A stretch of 13,720 bases of DNA from a bacterium (GCA_030648695.1 JAUSHG010000050.1:1-13720), one strand, 5' to 3'; shown: positions 1-5,598, numbered from the stretch's first letter. Notes: generated by a model from the sequence alone, not told the origin. Numbers and translations are program-made.

Positions 1-102
1 GTTAAAATACGTCCAGTAGACGATCTCATGAGAATTTCCGCCCAATTGAGCGACAACATCGCTCAAACCGAATTCCTTCCCGTCCCAACTCATGAAAAAT
101 AA
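1..102 (+). CDS. 3' end of an unidentified gene (partial)
   Basis: Frame 1 is open from the first base to a TAA at 100-102 and encodes 33 residues ending in ...FLPVPTHEK. The composition is protein-like (charged, with the helix-like stretch DDLMRISAQLSDNIAQ). The gene continues off the left edge and no family can be recognised from so short a tail. The palindromic repeat starting at 116 follows directly, as expected for a gene end. An open frame of 33 codons can occur by chance, so confidence is moderate to low. Confidence 0.4.
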   Translation, partial: VKIRPVDDLMRISAQLSDNIAQTEFLPVPTHEK

Positions 103-115
103 ACGCATAATATGC

Positions 116-237
116 AATTCACCTAATTCATCTAATAAAACGACTCTGTCGTTCCCGCGTAGGCGGGAATCCAGACACTCTGGTTCCCCGCCTGCGCGGG
201 GATGACAGAGGACTGTCAATTAGAAATTAGGTGAATT
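116..237. repeat. Nested palindromic repeat: AT-rich arms around a head-to-head REP-like pair
   Basis: The outer arms are an exact 13-bp inverted repeat, AATTCACCTAATT at 116-128 and AATTAGGTGAATT at 225-237. Inside are two copies of a GC-rich REP-like unit in opposite orientation: 144-176 (core CCCGCGTAGGCGGG) and 178-210 (core CCCCGCCTGCGCGGGG). These can pair with each other almost along their whole length, and each is itself a small hairpin. The same unit recurs at 2810-2838, 12286-12310 and 13573-13643. The structure lies between two convergent genes and could act as a bidirectional terminator or mRNA stabiliser. That role is inferred. Confidence 0.8.
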
Positions 238-256
238 AGGTAATTAGGAATTATCG

Positions 257-1069
257 TTATTCTATAACGATAACTGTTCCTGTCATATTCGTGTTCAGGT
301 GGTCGTGGTACTGCCACGTGCCGACTTTGTCAAACGTAAATTTGAATTCATCTTTCCCCTGTGCATCCGTTTTGAACTGGTCAAATTCAGGATACAGCTC
401 ATGAGTCGGATGCGGCATGGAAGCAACTGAAGCGGACTTGCCGGTCTTGTTTTCAAACAGCACGGTATCGCCTTTCTGTACCGTAACGCTCTTGGGAGAA
501 AAACCCTGCGCGTTGTAGGTTACTTTCTTCGTTTCTTTTGATTTTTCAATGCTTACCTTGGTGCTGGTGGCCTTTGCCTCAATGTTTCCGCAGGCGACGT
601 ACACGCCGGATTCAGCGGCTGATTTATGTACATTAATGGCAAGCGGAAGCTGTGCGAGTAGCGATTCAATCGTTACACCCTGGAGTTCGGTCTGTGAAGC
701 ACCTTTGTCCACAGAGGTGAGCGGATATTTGACTGCACCCGGATTCGGACATACTCCCACATGAATGTGCGCGGGCTGTGTGGTGGTGGCGGGTTTGCCC
801 GTGATGTTCAAGATAACCTTAACGGAACTGGTGCCCATCCGCGTAATGGTGACTTCGCCTTTCTGTCCGGAGTTGTTCTGCTCCGAGAGTTTGATATGGA
901 GGGCTCCCGACGTACTCGTGGCGGTTTTGTCCTTCTCCTCTGTCATTTCGGTTTTTTCTTTCTTTTCTTTTTTATCCACCCCTTTTTTGATGGCATACGC
1001 GCCGCCGCCTATGACGAGGAGTCCGATAATGATGGCTGCTATCGGCGCAATGCCCTGCTTGGTATTCAT
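257..1069 (-). CDS. Membrane-anchored SOD/CHRD-like + cupredoxin domain protein
   Basis: 270 aa. Residues 6-27 form an N-terminal membrane anchor or uncleaved signal (IAPIAAIIIGLLVIGGGAYA), followed by a highly charged Lys/Glu linker (28-50), so the rest should lie outside the cell. Residues 55-165 resemble CHRD or Cu/Zn-SOD-like beta domains: HIHVGVC (101-107), INVHKS (145-150) and VACGNI (158-163). The two cysteines, 107 and 160, could form a disulfide. Residues 180-270 are a plastocyanin-like cupredoxin fold (FSPKSVTVQKGDTVLFEN, then GTWQYHDHLNTNMTGTVIV at the end). Candidate metal ligands are His220, His223, His255, His257 and Met262. The cysteine that normally anchors type 1 copper is absent (YHDH where YHC is usual). 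A role in copper binding, redox or oxidative defence is likely but unproven. No Shine-Dalgarno sequence precedes the ATG. Confidence 0.8.
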   Translation of the reverse strand: MNTKQGIAPIAAIIIGLLVIGGGAYAIKKGVDKKEKKEKTEMTEEKDKTATSTSGALHIKLSEQNNSGQKGEVTITRMGTSSVKVILNITGKPATTTQPAHIHVGVCPNPGAVKYPLTSVDKGASQTELQGVTIESLLAQLPLAINVHKSAAESGVYVACGNIEAKATSTKVSIEKSKETKKVTYNAQGFSPKSVTVQKGDTVLFENKTGKSASVASMPHPTHELYPEFDQFKTDAQGKDEFKFTFDKVGTWQYHDHLNTNMTGTVIVIE

Positions 1070-1079
1070 AATAGTTAGT

Positions 1080-1137
1080 GAAATTTCTAATTCACCTAAT
1101 TATCTCATTCATCTAATAAAATCATCTAATAAAAAAG
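1080..1137. repeat. AT-rich word repeat (CTAATTC / CATCTAATAAAA)
   Basis: This is a run of related words: TTCTAATTCACCTAATTA, then CATTCATCTAATAAAA and ATCATCTAATAAAA. The CTAATTCACCTAATT part is the reverse complement of the repeat at 220-240, so the cupredoxin gene is flanked by inverted copies. On the minus strand it forms the presumed 5' leader of that gene. Function is unknown. Confidence 0.6.
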
Positions 1138-1178
1138 TCACAGGCCTCTAATGTAGGAAAGACGGATAAAACGGCCTG
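1131..1178 (-). terminator. Possible attenuator-like hairpin with T6 tract in the leader of the cupredoxin gene
   Basis: On the minus strand CAGGCC (1178-1173) can pair with GGCCTG (1146-1141) across a 26-nt loop. Four bases later there is a run of six T (1136-1131). It starts just where a transcript from the TATACT box at 1186-1191 would begin. The stem is only 6 bp and the loop is large, so this is a weak call. Confidence 0.25.
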
Positions 1179-1185
1179 AAATTAC

Positions 1186-1194
1186 AGTATAGCA
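1186..1194 (-). promoter_or_regulatory. Extended -10 promoter TGCTATACT for the cupredoxin gene
   Basis: Read on the minus strand, this is TTTGCTATACT, an extended -10 (TGn + TATACT) identical in core to the box before the response regulator gene (9309-9317). The start would be near 1179, leaving a leader of about 110 nt. No good -35 is visible, which is normal for extended -10 promoters. Confidence 0.5.
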
Positions 1195-1201
1195 AAGTTA
1201 G

Positions 1202-1231
1202 AATCGAGAGGCGAGATACGAGAAACGAGAG
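1202..1231. repeat. CGAGA word repeat
   Basis: A short stretch built from CGAGAG, GCGAGATA, CGAGAAA and CGAGAG words between the divergent cupredoxin and ABC-F genes. It is one more example of the spacer-specific word repeats in this window. No function can be assigned. Confidence 0.45.
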
Positions 1232-1297
1232 CAAAATTCCACCTCCTGCATCCGTTTCACCTTTCAATTTCGCTCAAAATGAAGTACGCTTCGGCGC

Positions 1298-2764
1298 ATG
1301 GCACAGGATGAAGTTATTCTAAGGTTTGAGGAAGTCAGTTTTGAATACGGTCACAACAAACCCATTCTGGATGAAGTGGGTTGTTCGGTTCGGCGTGGTT
1401 CAAAAATTACGATTATGGGACAAAATGGTGCCGGAAAGAGCACTATTTTTGCGCTTATCGTGGGCAGCTTGAAGCCGGAATCGGGGAGAGTGGTGGTGGG
1501 GCAGGACATTTCTATCGCAACCTCGCGTCAGGTGATTCCTCGAGCAGAACTGGACCTCACGGTGCGGGAGTTCTTTCAAAAATGTTTCCCCGCGAAGGTG
1601 TATGACATAGACCCGAGGATTGATGAGGCGCTTGAAGTGGTCAATTTGAAGGGACACGAAAAGGTGCACGACAGAATTGTCAGGACTTTTTCCGGCGGCC
1701 AGCAGGCGAGATTACTCCTCGCTTCCGCGCTCATTCAAAATCCCGACCTTCTGCTGTTGGATGAGCCGACAAACAATCTGGACAAGGCCGGCATCGCGCA
1801 TCTGACGGAATTTCTCAAGCACTATTCTAAAACAGTCATGGTGATTTCCCACGATGCGCAATTTCTGAACGCTTTTTCCACCGGAGTGCTCTATCTGGAT
1901 ATTTTCACCCGCAAGATTGAGCAGTATGTGGGAAACTATTTTGATGTCGCGGAGCAAATTACCGCCCGCGTAGAAAAAGAAAACAGAAAGAACGCTCTGC
2001 TGGCGAAGGAGATTCAGAAGAAAAAAGACCAGGCCAACGTATTTGCGCAGAAGGGCGGACAGATGCGCGTGGTTGCCAAGCGTATGCGCGAGAAAGCCGA
2101 GGCGCTTGAGGAGGAAAAGGTGGATATTCGGCGTGAGGACAAAACCATTCGTCCGTTTTCTATTCCCTCACAGCCGGAACTCGTGGGTGAGATTCTGCAC
2201 ATCTCCGCTTTTTCCACAATGTCTCCCAAAACCCATAAGCCCGTTTCAAGAAAAACCGCAATTTCTTTGAGGCGGAATCAGCACCTGCTTTTGCAGGGGC
2301 CAAATGGCATAGGCAAGAGCACTCTGCTTGAGGCAATCGCCACCGGAGCGGCAGAGGGTGCGAAAATCGGGAGTGATGTCCGCGTCGGGTATTATCGGCA
2401 GGATTTTTCAACGCTTAATTTTGAGGATACGGTCTTTGACTCTTTGTTGGCGGTTATGGAGAAACATAATGAGGAACACCTGCGCTCTACAGCGGCCGGA
2501 TTTCTTATAACGGGGGATATGATTCGGACAAAAATCGGCAGTTTGTCCGAAGGCCAGAAAGGACTCGTGGCGTTTGCGCGGTTGGTGCTCCAAAGACCGG
2601 GGCTTCTTATTCTGGACGAGCCGACGAACCACATCAACTTCCGTCATATTCCGGTTATTGCTGAAGCATTAAATAAATATGAAGGCGCGATGATTTTGGT
2701 CAGTCACGTGCCGGATTTTGTGGGCAACATCCGGATTGACGAGGTCTTGGATTTGGAAAAGTGA
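1298..2764 (+). CDS. ABC-F family ATPase (ribosome-associated, Uup/EttA-like)
   Basis: 488 aa with two ABC ATPase domains in one chain and no membrane segments, which defines the ABC-F class. Domain 1: Walker A GQNGAGKST (41-49), signature FSGGQQ (131-136), Walker B LLLLDEP (151-157) and switch His185. Domain 2: Walker A GPNGIGKST (334-342), signature LSEGQ (416-420), Walker B LLILDEP (436-442) and switch His470. The charged helical linker between them (about 215-285) corresponds to the P-site tRNA-interaction region of ABC-F proteins. Members act on ribosomes (translation factors, or antibiotic ribosome protection); which applies here cannot be told. The second D-loop reads EPTNHINF instead of the usual NHLD, a mild deviation. 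The ATG at 1298 starts directly before the conserved first strand. No Shine-Dalgarno sequence is seen. Confidence 0.9.
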   Translation: MAQDEVILRFEEVSFEYGHNKPILDEVGCSVRRGSKITIMGQNGAGKSTIFALIVGSLKPESGRVVVGQDISIATSRQVIPRAELDLTVREFFQKCFPAKVYDIDPRIDEALEVVNLKGHEKVHDRIVRTFSGGQQARLLLASALIQNPDLLLLDEPTNNLDKAGIAHLTEFLKHYSKTVMVISHDAQFLNAFSTGVLYLDIFTRKIEQYVGNYFDVAEQITARVEKENRKNALLAKEIQKKKDQANVFAQKGGQMRVVAKRMREKAEALEEEKVDIRREDKTIRPFSIPSQPELVGEILHISAFSTMSPKTHKPVSRKTAISLRRNQHLLLQGPNGIGKSTLLEAIATGAAEGAKIGSDVRVGYYRQDFSTLNFEDTVFDSLLAVMEKHNEEHLRSTAAGFLITGDMIRTKIGSLSEGQKGLVAFARLVLQRPGLLILDEPTNHINFRHIPVIAEALNKYEGAMILVSHVPDFVGNIRIDEVLDLEK

Positions 2765-2808
2765 CACAAAACAAGGACCCCGCATTAAATGCGGGGGACT
2801 ATTGTGTG
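2764..2808 (+). terminator. Hairpin after the ABC-F gene
   Basis: CCCCGCAT (2778-2785) and ATGCGGGG (2789-2796) form a perfect 8-bp stem with a 3-nt loop. The outer bases ACACAA (2764-2769) and TTGTGT (2802-2807) can extend it. It lies immediately behind the stop codon. There is no T-tract, so it may be an mRNA 3'-end stabiliser rather than a classic intrinsic terminator. Confidence 0.5.
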
Positions 2809-2809
2809 T

Positions 2810-2838
2810 GTCATCCCCGCGCAGGCGGGGATCCAGAG
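2810..2838 (+). repeat. REP-like palindromic repeat, single copy
   Basis: GTCATCCCCGCGCAGGCGGG with GATCCAGAG following. The core is CCCCGCGCAGGCGGGG. It is the same family as the units at 144-210, 12286-12310 and 13573-13643. Repeats of this GTCAT(C/T)CCCGCG...GGAT(C/T)CA type are widespread between genes in many bacterial genomes. Confidence 0.75.
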
Positions 2839-2854
2839 TTTTTCTCCTCATTTT

Positions 2855-2961
2855 TTCGGAGGGTGTGGGAGTTTCTCTCCTTACAGGAGCAGTACCCCTT
2901 TCCCATTTACTCACGAAAAGAATCGCTCGTAAATATGGGAGAAGGGCTTCGAATCCCACAC
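2855..2961. other. Structured spacer carrying copies of the tRNA-Ser 3' end
   Basis: TTCGGAGGGTGTGGGA at 2855-2870 is an exact 16-bp copy of the tRNA-Ser 3' terminus plus two flanking bases (3004-3019). TTCGAATCCCACAC at 2948-2961 is an exact 14-bp inverted copy of 3012-3025 (T-loop and acceptor side). GTGTGGGA (2863-2870) and TCCCACAC (2954-2961) can close a roughly 99-nt fold. This contains a small hairpin (CTCC 2877-2880 / GGAG 2886-2889) and a long imperfect hairpin (about 2893-2947). It could be a tRNA-gene remnant, an old integration scar or a structured RNA. No protein is supported here. Confidence 0.5.
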
Positions 2962-2980
2962 GGAAGCGCCCCGCGCTTCC
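2962..2980 (-). terminator. Perfect hairpin downstream of tRNA-Ser
   Basis: GGAAGCGC (2962-2969) and GCGCTTCC (2973-2980) form a perfect 8-bp GC-rich stem with a CCC loop, about 25 nt beyond the tRNA 3' end on the minus strand. There is no clear T-tract, so terminator function is inferred from position and stability. Confidence 0.4.
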
Positions 2981-3005
2981 TCTCCTCCTCACTCGAGGAC
3001 TCGTT

Positions 3006-3092
3006 CGGAGGGTGTGGGATTCGAACCCACGGTCCGGTTTCCCGGACAACACCTTAGCACGGTGCCGCACTAGACCACTATGCGAACCCTCC
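3006..3092 (-). tRNA. tRNA-Ser(GCT)
   Basis: Minus-strand cloverleaf of 87 nt including the discriminator base. The acceptor GGAGGGT pairs with ACCCTCC. The D-arm is GCA...TGC. The anticodon stem GCACC/GGTGT encloses the loop GTGCTAA, with anticodon GCT at 3056-3058 reading AGC/AGT serine codons. There is a long class II variable arm (GTCCGG-GAAA-CCGGAC), typical of tRNA-Ser. The T-arm is GTGGG-TTCGAAT-CCCAC and the discriminator is G. The 3' CCA is not encoded and must be added. Base 32 is G, a small deviation from the usual pyrimidine. Confidence 0.95.
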
Positions 3093-3107
3093 AGTAGACG
3101 CTACTTT

Positions 3108-3113
3108 AGCATA
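3108..3113 (-). promoter_or_regulatory. Possible -10 box of tRNA-Ser
   Basis: The minus strand reads AAAATTATGCTAAAG, giving TATGCT 15 nt upstream of the mature tRNA 5' end, so the pre-tRNA leader would be about 8 nt. TTGAAC lies about 19 nt further upstream, inside the inverted repeat at 3128-3168. The match is only partial. Confidence 0.3.
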
Positions 3114-3127
3114 ATTTTTAGAGAAGC

Positions 3128-3168
3128 TTAAGGTTCAACCTTTTTCCCGATTCAAGGTTGAACCTTAA
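3128..3168 (-). terminator. 15-bp perfect inverted repeat behind comF
   Basis: TTAAGGTTCAACCTT (3128-3142) and AAGGTTGAACCTTAA (3154-3168) are exact reverse complements with an 11-nt loop. Each arm is also nearly palindromic on its own. The element sits 2 bp beyond the comF stop codon and before tRNA-Ser on the same strand. It probably ends or stabilises the comF transcript, although no clean T-tract follows. Confidence 0.6.
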
Positions 3169-3170
3169 AA

Positions 3171-3887
3171 TTAGTGTGCGATGGTAAACGCAATCACTTT
3201 CCGCGCTCCGGCGTCCAGGAGCGTCTTTCGCGCCTCATGTAGAGTGGCGCCGGTGGTTACCACATCATCAATCAACATAATGTTTCTATCCAAAATAAAG
3301 GCAGGTTCTGCAACGCTGAAACAATCCCGTAGATTTTTCAGGCGCGCCTGTTTGCTCTCCGCTTTTGTCTGACTTTGCGTATCTTTTATTTTTGCCAGCG
3401 CGGTTTTTGAAATTGAAAAGTTGCGGCCCGTTTCAACACCACCCCTCAATCCCCTCCTTGGAAAAGGAGGGGAGGAAAAACCGGAGTCAAGACGCGCGAG
3501 TACGCTGGTTAGAAGTTCGCACTGGTTAAAGCCGCGAGTGCGCAGACGCTCGCTTGAGAGCGGAACGGGAATAATGAGAGGGTCTCCGAAATGCTTCAGT
3601 GTTCCGTACTCTTCCAGAAACGCGAGTATCTCTTCGTAGAGCAGTTGTCCCAAAAGTGCAGCCACTTGTTTGTTGCCGCGGTATTTGAGCATCCAGACCG
3701 CCTCGCGCACCAGCTTGTCGTGATAATCAAACAGGGAAATAATGTGCGCACTGGCCTGAAGTTCGGGTCGCTTCGCGCGCTCCACGAATTCTACCGGTTC
3801 CATGGCGAGGAGCTCGCGTACGAGCGGCCGCTGGGGTAACAGCAGGTCCAGAATCATGCCCCACAAGTTTGAAGGAGAGAAGGACAT
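3171..3887 (-). CDS. comF: ComF-family phosphoribosyltransferase-like protein
   Basis: 238 aa. Two family landmarks are present: IIPVPLSSERLRTRGFNQ (105-121), the conserved substrate-side segment of ComF/GntX proteins, and the PRPP-binding loop IMLIDDVVTTGAT (203-215). ComFC proteins are cytoplasmic PRTase-fold proteins needed for DNA uptake during natural transformation; the exact reaction is uncertain. The usual N-terminal zinc-finger cysteines are missing: the N-terminus reads LLLPQRPLVREL where family members often have CxxC pairs. Residues about 136-152 (FSSPPFPRRGLRGGVET) are encoded by a palindromic repeat inserted in frame. The neighbouring divergent pilus cluster fits a role in DNA uptake. 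The ATG at 3887 has no Shine-Dalgarno sequence; Met11 (3857) is an alternative start. Confidence 0.88.
   Translation of the reverse strand: MSFSPSNLWGMILDLLLPQRPLVRELLAMEPVEFVERAKRPELQASAHIISLFDYHDKLVREAVWMLKYRGNKQVAALLGQLLYEEILAFLEEYGTLKHFGDPLIIPVPLSSERLRTRGFNQCELLTSVLARLDSGFSSPPFPRRGLRGGVETGRNFSISKTALAKIKDTQSQTKAESKQARLKNLRDCFSVAEPAFILDRNIMLIDDVVTTGATLHEARKTLLDAGARKVIAFTIAH
3437..3476 (-). repeat. Palindromic repeat inside the comF reading frame
   Basis: CCCCTCCTT (3451-3459) and AAGGAGGGG (3464-3472) form a 9-bp stem with a GGAA loop, next to ACCACCCCTCAAT. The unit resembles the CCCCTCCTTGG-type intergenic repeats common in bacteria. Here it is read in frame as PPFPRRGLRGGV between conserved parts of ComF without breaking the gene. 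Confidence 0.7.
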
Positions 3888-4036
3888 GATTCAAATTATC
3901 AATTATCAATGGTCAATTTTCAAGGGCCGCAAGGAGCATGAGTTAAATTATCAATGGTCAATCTTCAATCAATTCCTAATTTTTAAATCTCACAAATTTG
4001 TCGGGTTTGATTGATAATTGGTAATTGAAAATTGGG
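3888..4036. repeat. Divergent spacer with TCAATTATCAAT word repeats
   Basis: A 23-bp direct repeat occurs at 3901-3923 and 3946-3968 with one mismatch (AATTATCAATGGTCAAT, then T/C, TTCAA). At 4011-4033 an inverted, permuted version appears (TTGATAATTGGTAATTG). The spacer separates comF (-) and pilM (+) and must carry both promoters. On the minus strand the words contain TTGACC and GATAAT, promoter-like hexamers; GATAAT ends 7 nt before the comF ATG. Confidence 0.65.
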
Positions 4037-4046
4037 TAATTCTCCA

Positions 4047-4055
4047 TGTTATACT
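4047..4055 (+). promoter_or_regulatory. Extended -10 promoter TGTTATACT of the pil cluster
   Basis: TGT + TATACT (4050-4055) ends 6 nt before the ATG at 4062, so the expected start site falls on or next to the start codon and the mRNA would be leaderless. TTGAAA at 4025-4030 is a possible -35 with a long 19-bp spacer. Confidence 0.6.
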
Positions 4056-4061
4056 TTTTCT

Positions 4062-5213
4062 ATGCAAAATCCCTTCAGCCGTATCGGGACCGCGATTCAG
4101 TCGGCACTTCATTCCGGCGGGGAGAGTGTGGTTGGTGTTGACGTGGGCAGCGCCTACCTCAAAGTAGTGCAATTGCGCAAAAAGGGCGGAAAGGCCGTGC
4201 TTGAAACCTACGGCGAACTGGCACTCGGGCCCTACGGCGGAGTGGAAATCGGCCGTGCGACCAAGCTCTCGCCTGAAAAGCTCTCCGAGGCATTGCGTGA
4301 TGTGATGCGGGAGGCGCACGTAACGACGCATAATGCAGGTGTTGCGATTCCGTTCACCTCCAGTTTGGTTACCACGATTGAAATGCCGGAACTCACGGAG
4401 AAAGAACTCGCGGTGGCGGTTCCGATTGAGGCGCGCAAGTATGTGCCGGTTCCCATTTCCGAAGTGAATCTGGACTGGTGGATTATTCCCGATGCTCCTG
4501 CCGACACTCTACCGGCAATGCAGACGAACGTTTTGGAAAGCGCTCCCGGAGCCCCTGCTCCTATGAGTGCGGTTCCCAAAAAATTCAAGGTGCTTATTGC
4601 CGCGATTCACAATGAAGCCACCAGCCGTTTTCAGACCATTGCCAAGGGCGCCTATCTTGAACCGAGTTTTTATGAAATAGAAATTTTTGCGACCATACGC
4701 GCGCTTTTTCCGCAGGATTTGCTGCCGCACGCGGTGCTTGATATGGGGGCGGGGGAAACCAAGCTCTATATCATTGACCAGGGTCTGCTACGCTTTTCGC
4801 ATATCATCAATCACGGTTCGCAGGACCTTACGCTGGCGCTCTCTCATGCTCTGAATATTCCGGTGGAAGAAGCCGAGAAGAAGAAGCGCCGTGAAGGGAT
4901 TGGAGTCGGCGAGGTATCCGGAGCGCTGCAGGGATTGCTTGATTATATTTTTTCGGAAGCCACTATAACACTCCGGAGTTTTAAAGACCGTTTTGGACGG
5001 GAAGTAACCGACCTCATTCTCTCGGGCGGCGGAGCCAATCTCGCGGGGATAGAAGAATACGGCGCGCGCTCATGCGACGTGAAAGTACTGCGTGCCGACC
5101 CGTTTGCGCATGTGGAGGCGCCGGCGTTTTTGGATGCCGTACTCAAGCAGGTAGGGCCGGAATTCTCGGTAGCGCTCGGTATTGCCTTCCGCAAGCTTCA
5201 GGAACTGTCATAA
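4062..5213 (+). CDS. pilM: PilM, actin-like type IV pilus assembly ATPase
   Basis: 383 aa, actin/FtsA fold. Phosphate-1 motif VVGVDVGSAYLKVVQL (23-38); phosphate-2 motif AVLDMGAGETKLYII (224-238); adenosine motif LILSGGGANLAGI (318-330). PilM is cytoplasmic, binds ATP and recruits PilN/PilO beneath the membrane, linking them to the PilB/PilT motors. An Ala/Pro-rich insertion (about 144-173) interrupts the middle of the protein. The frame extends upstream to a TTG at 4032, but that would place the start codon before the -10 box, so the ATG at 4062 (MQNPFSRIG) is preferred. It heads the pil cluster. A 385-bp spacer with a structured element separates it from pilN, which is unusual because pilM and pilN are normally adjacent. 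Confidence 0.93.
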   Translation: MQNPFSRIGTAIQSALHSGGESVVGVDVGSAYLKVVQLRKKGGKAVLETYGELALGPYGGVEIGRATKLSPEKLSEALRDVMREAHVTTHNAGVAIPFTSSLVTTIEMPELTEKELAVAVPIEARKYVPVPISEVNLDWWIIPDAPADTLPAMQTNVLESAPGAPAPMSAVPKKFKVLIAAIHNEATSRFQTIAKGAYLEPSFYEIEIFATIRALFPQDLLPHAVLDMGAGETKLYIIDQGLLRFSHIINHGSQDLTLALSHALNIPVEEAEKKKRREGIGVGEVSGALQGLLDYIFSEATITLRSFKDRFGREVTDLILSGGGANLAGIEEYGARSCDVKVLRADPFAHVEAPAFLDAVLKQVGPEFSVALGIAFRKLQELS

Positions 5214-5226
5214 GGGGATAACAGCT

Positions 5227-5245
5227 GCGCACAGTGCGCTATAAT
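5227..5245 (+). promoter_or_regulatory. Perfect TATAAT box preceded by a palindrome
   Basis: TATAAT (5240-5245) directly follows the palindrome GCGCA-CAG-TGCGC (5227-5239), which would lie in the promoter spacer as an operator-like site or be the last hairpin of the pilM transcript. Transcription would start near 5252, at the base of the long inverted repeat. No convincing -35 is seen. Confidence 0.45.
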
Positions 5246-5485
5246 AGGGAGTACATTCACGCGCGATACCAGAACTGGTTTCAAAACCTACCATGGCGCT
5301 TTTTGATTGAAGCCATTTCGCGCCGTCGATTCGCGGTATTCGGTGAAAAATGGTTTATCCTCGGTCGGAGTAGCGGACTACACCTTCCTCGTCTGCACCC
5401 TTTTTCCCTCGAATACCACGAATCTTTGGACTGCGATAGGGTTTTGAAACCAGTTCTTTACATCGTTGTGTGAGTTCATATCCCA
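5246..5485 (+). ncRNA. Long rod-like inverted-repeat element (candidate ncRNA or foldback element)
   Basis: This 385-bp gap between pilM and pilN holds no convincing gene. It contains an 18-bp perfect inverted repeat (5271-5288 with 5440-5457, left arm starting AGAACTGGTTTCAAAAC) and an inner stem of 14/15 bp (5328-5342 with 5410-5424, GATTCGCGGTATTCG). Outer weaker pairing (CGAT 5264-5267 / ATCG 5462-5465, TCAC around 5257 / GTGA around 5470, GGGA 5247-5250 / TCCC 5481-5484) extends the rod to about 240 nt. One-sided hairpins occur at 5293-5316 (ATGGC/GCCAT) and near the tip (GTAG...CTAC). It begins just after a TATAAT. The overall shape recalls 6S RNA, but no sequence family is recognised. 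A MITE-like element is the main alternative. Confidence 0.55.
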
Positions 5486-5591
5486 TTAGAATTTCTAATT
5501 ATTCTAATTGCTCTAATTATTCTAAAGAAATCCCAATCTCTAATGTCCTCATTTAGGTCAAATTAGAATAATTAGGTTAATTAGGTCAATT
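5486..5591. repeat. AT-rich word repeats upstream of pilN
   Basis: Tandem-like CTAATTATTCTAATTGCTCT words on the left are mirrored by AATTAGAATAATTAG on the right. CTAATTATTCTAATT (5495-5509) is the exact reverse complement of 5561-5575. Positions 5504-5525 are an exact 22-bp copy of 9733-9754. The segment ends 8 nt before the pilN ATG. Confidence 0.7.
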
Positions 5592-5598
5592 TTGTACT

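Noticed and set aside
1279..1311. Ten-codon upstream ORF (ATG at 1279) overlapping the ABC-F start
   Set aside because: Some ABC-F genes are controlled by leader peptides, but this one lacks a ribosome site and a visible terminator/antiterminator structure. A 10-codon frame is expected by chance.
2863..2961. Second, complete tRNA gene next to tRNA-Ser
   Set aside because: The ends pair and resemble a tRNA terminus, but no proper D-arm, anticodon arm or 7-nt T-loop with a 5-bp stem can be formed.
2718..3131. Open frames crossing the ABC-F 3' end, the REP-like repeat and the tRNA
   Set aside because: They overlap a clear tRNA and palindromic repeats on other frames or strands and have no protein-like features.
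4032..4061. Upstream TTG extension of pilM (10 extra residues)
   Set aside because: It would place the start codon upstream of the TATACT -10 box, and the extra residues (MGNSPCYTFS) do not look like part of PilM. The ATG at 4062 is better.
5234..5473. 79-codon open frame starting with GTG between pilM and pilN
   Set aside because: It overlaps the TATAAT box and the long inverted repeat completely. The bases are explained by pairing rather than codons, and no domain, signal or ribosome site is seen. A decayed coding fragment cannot be fully excluded.
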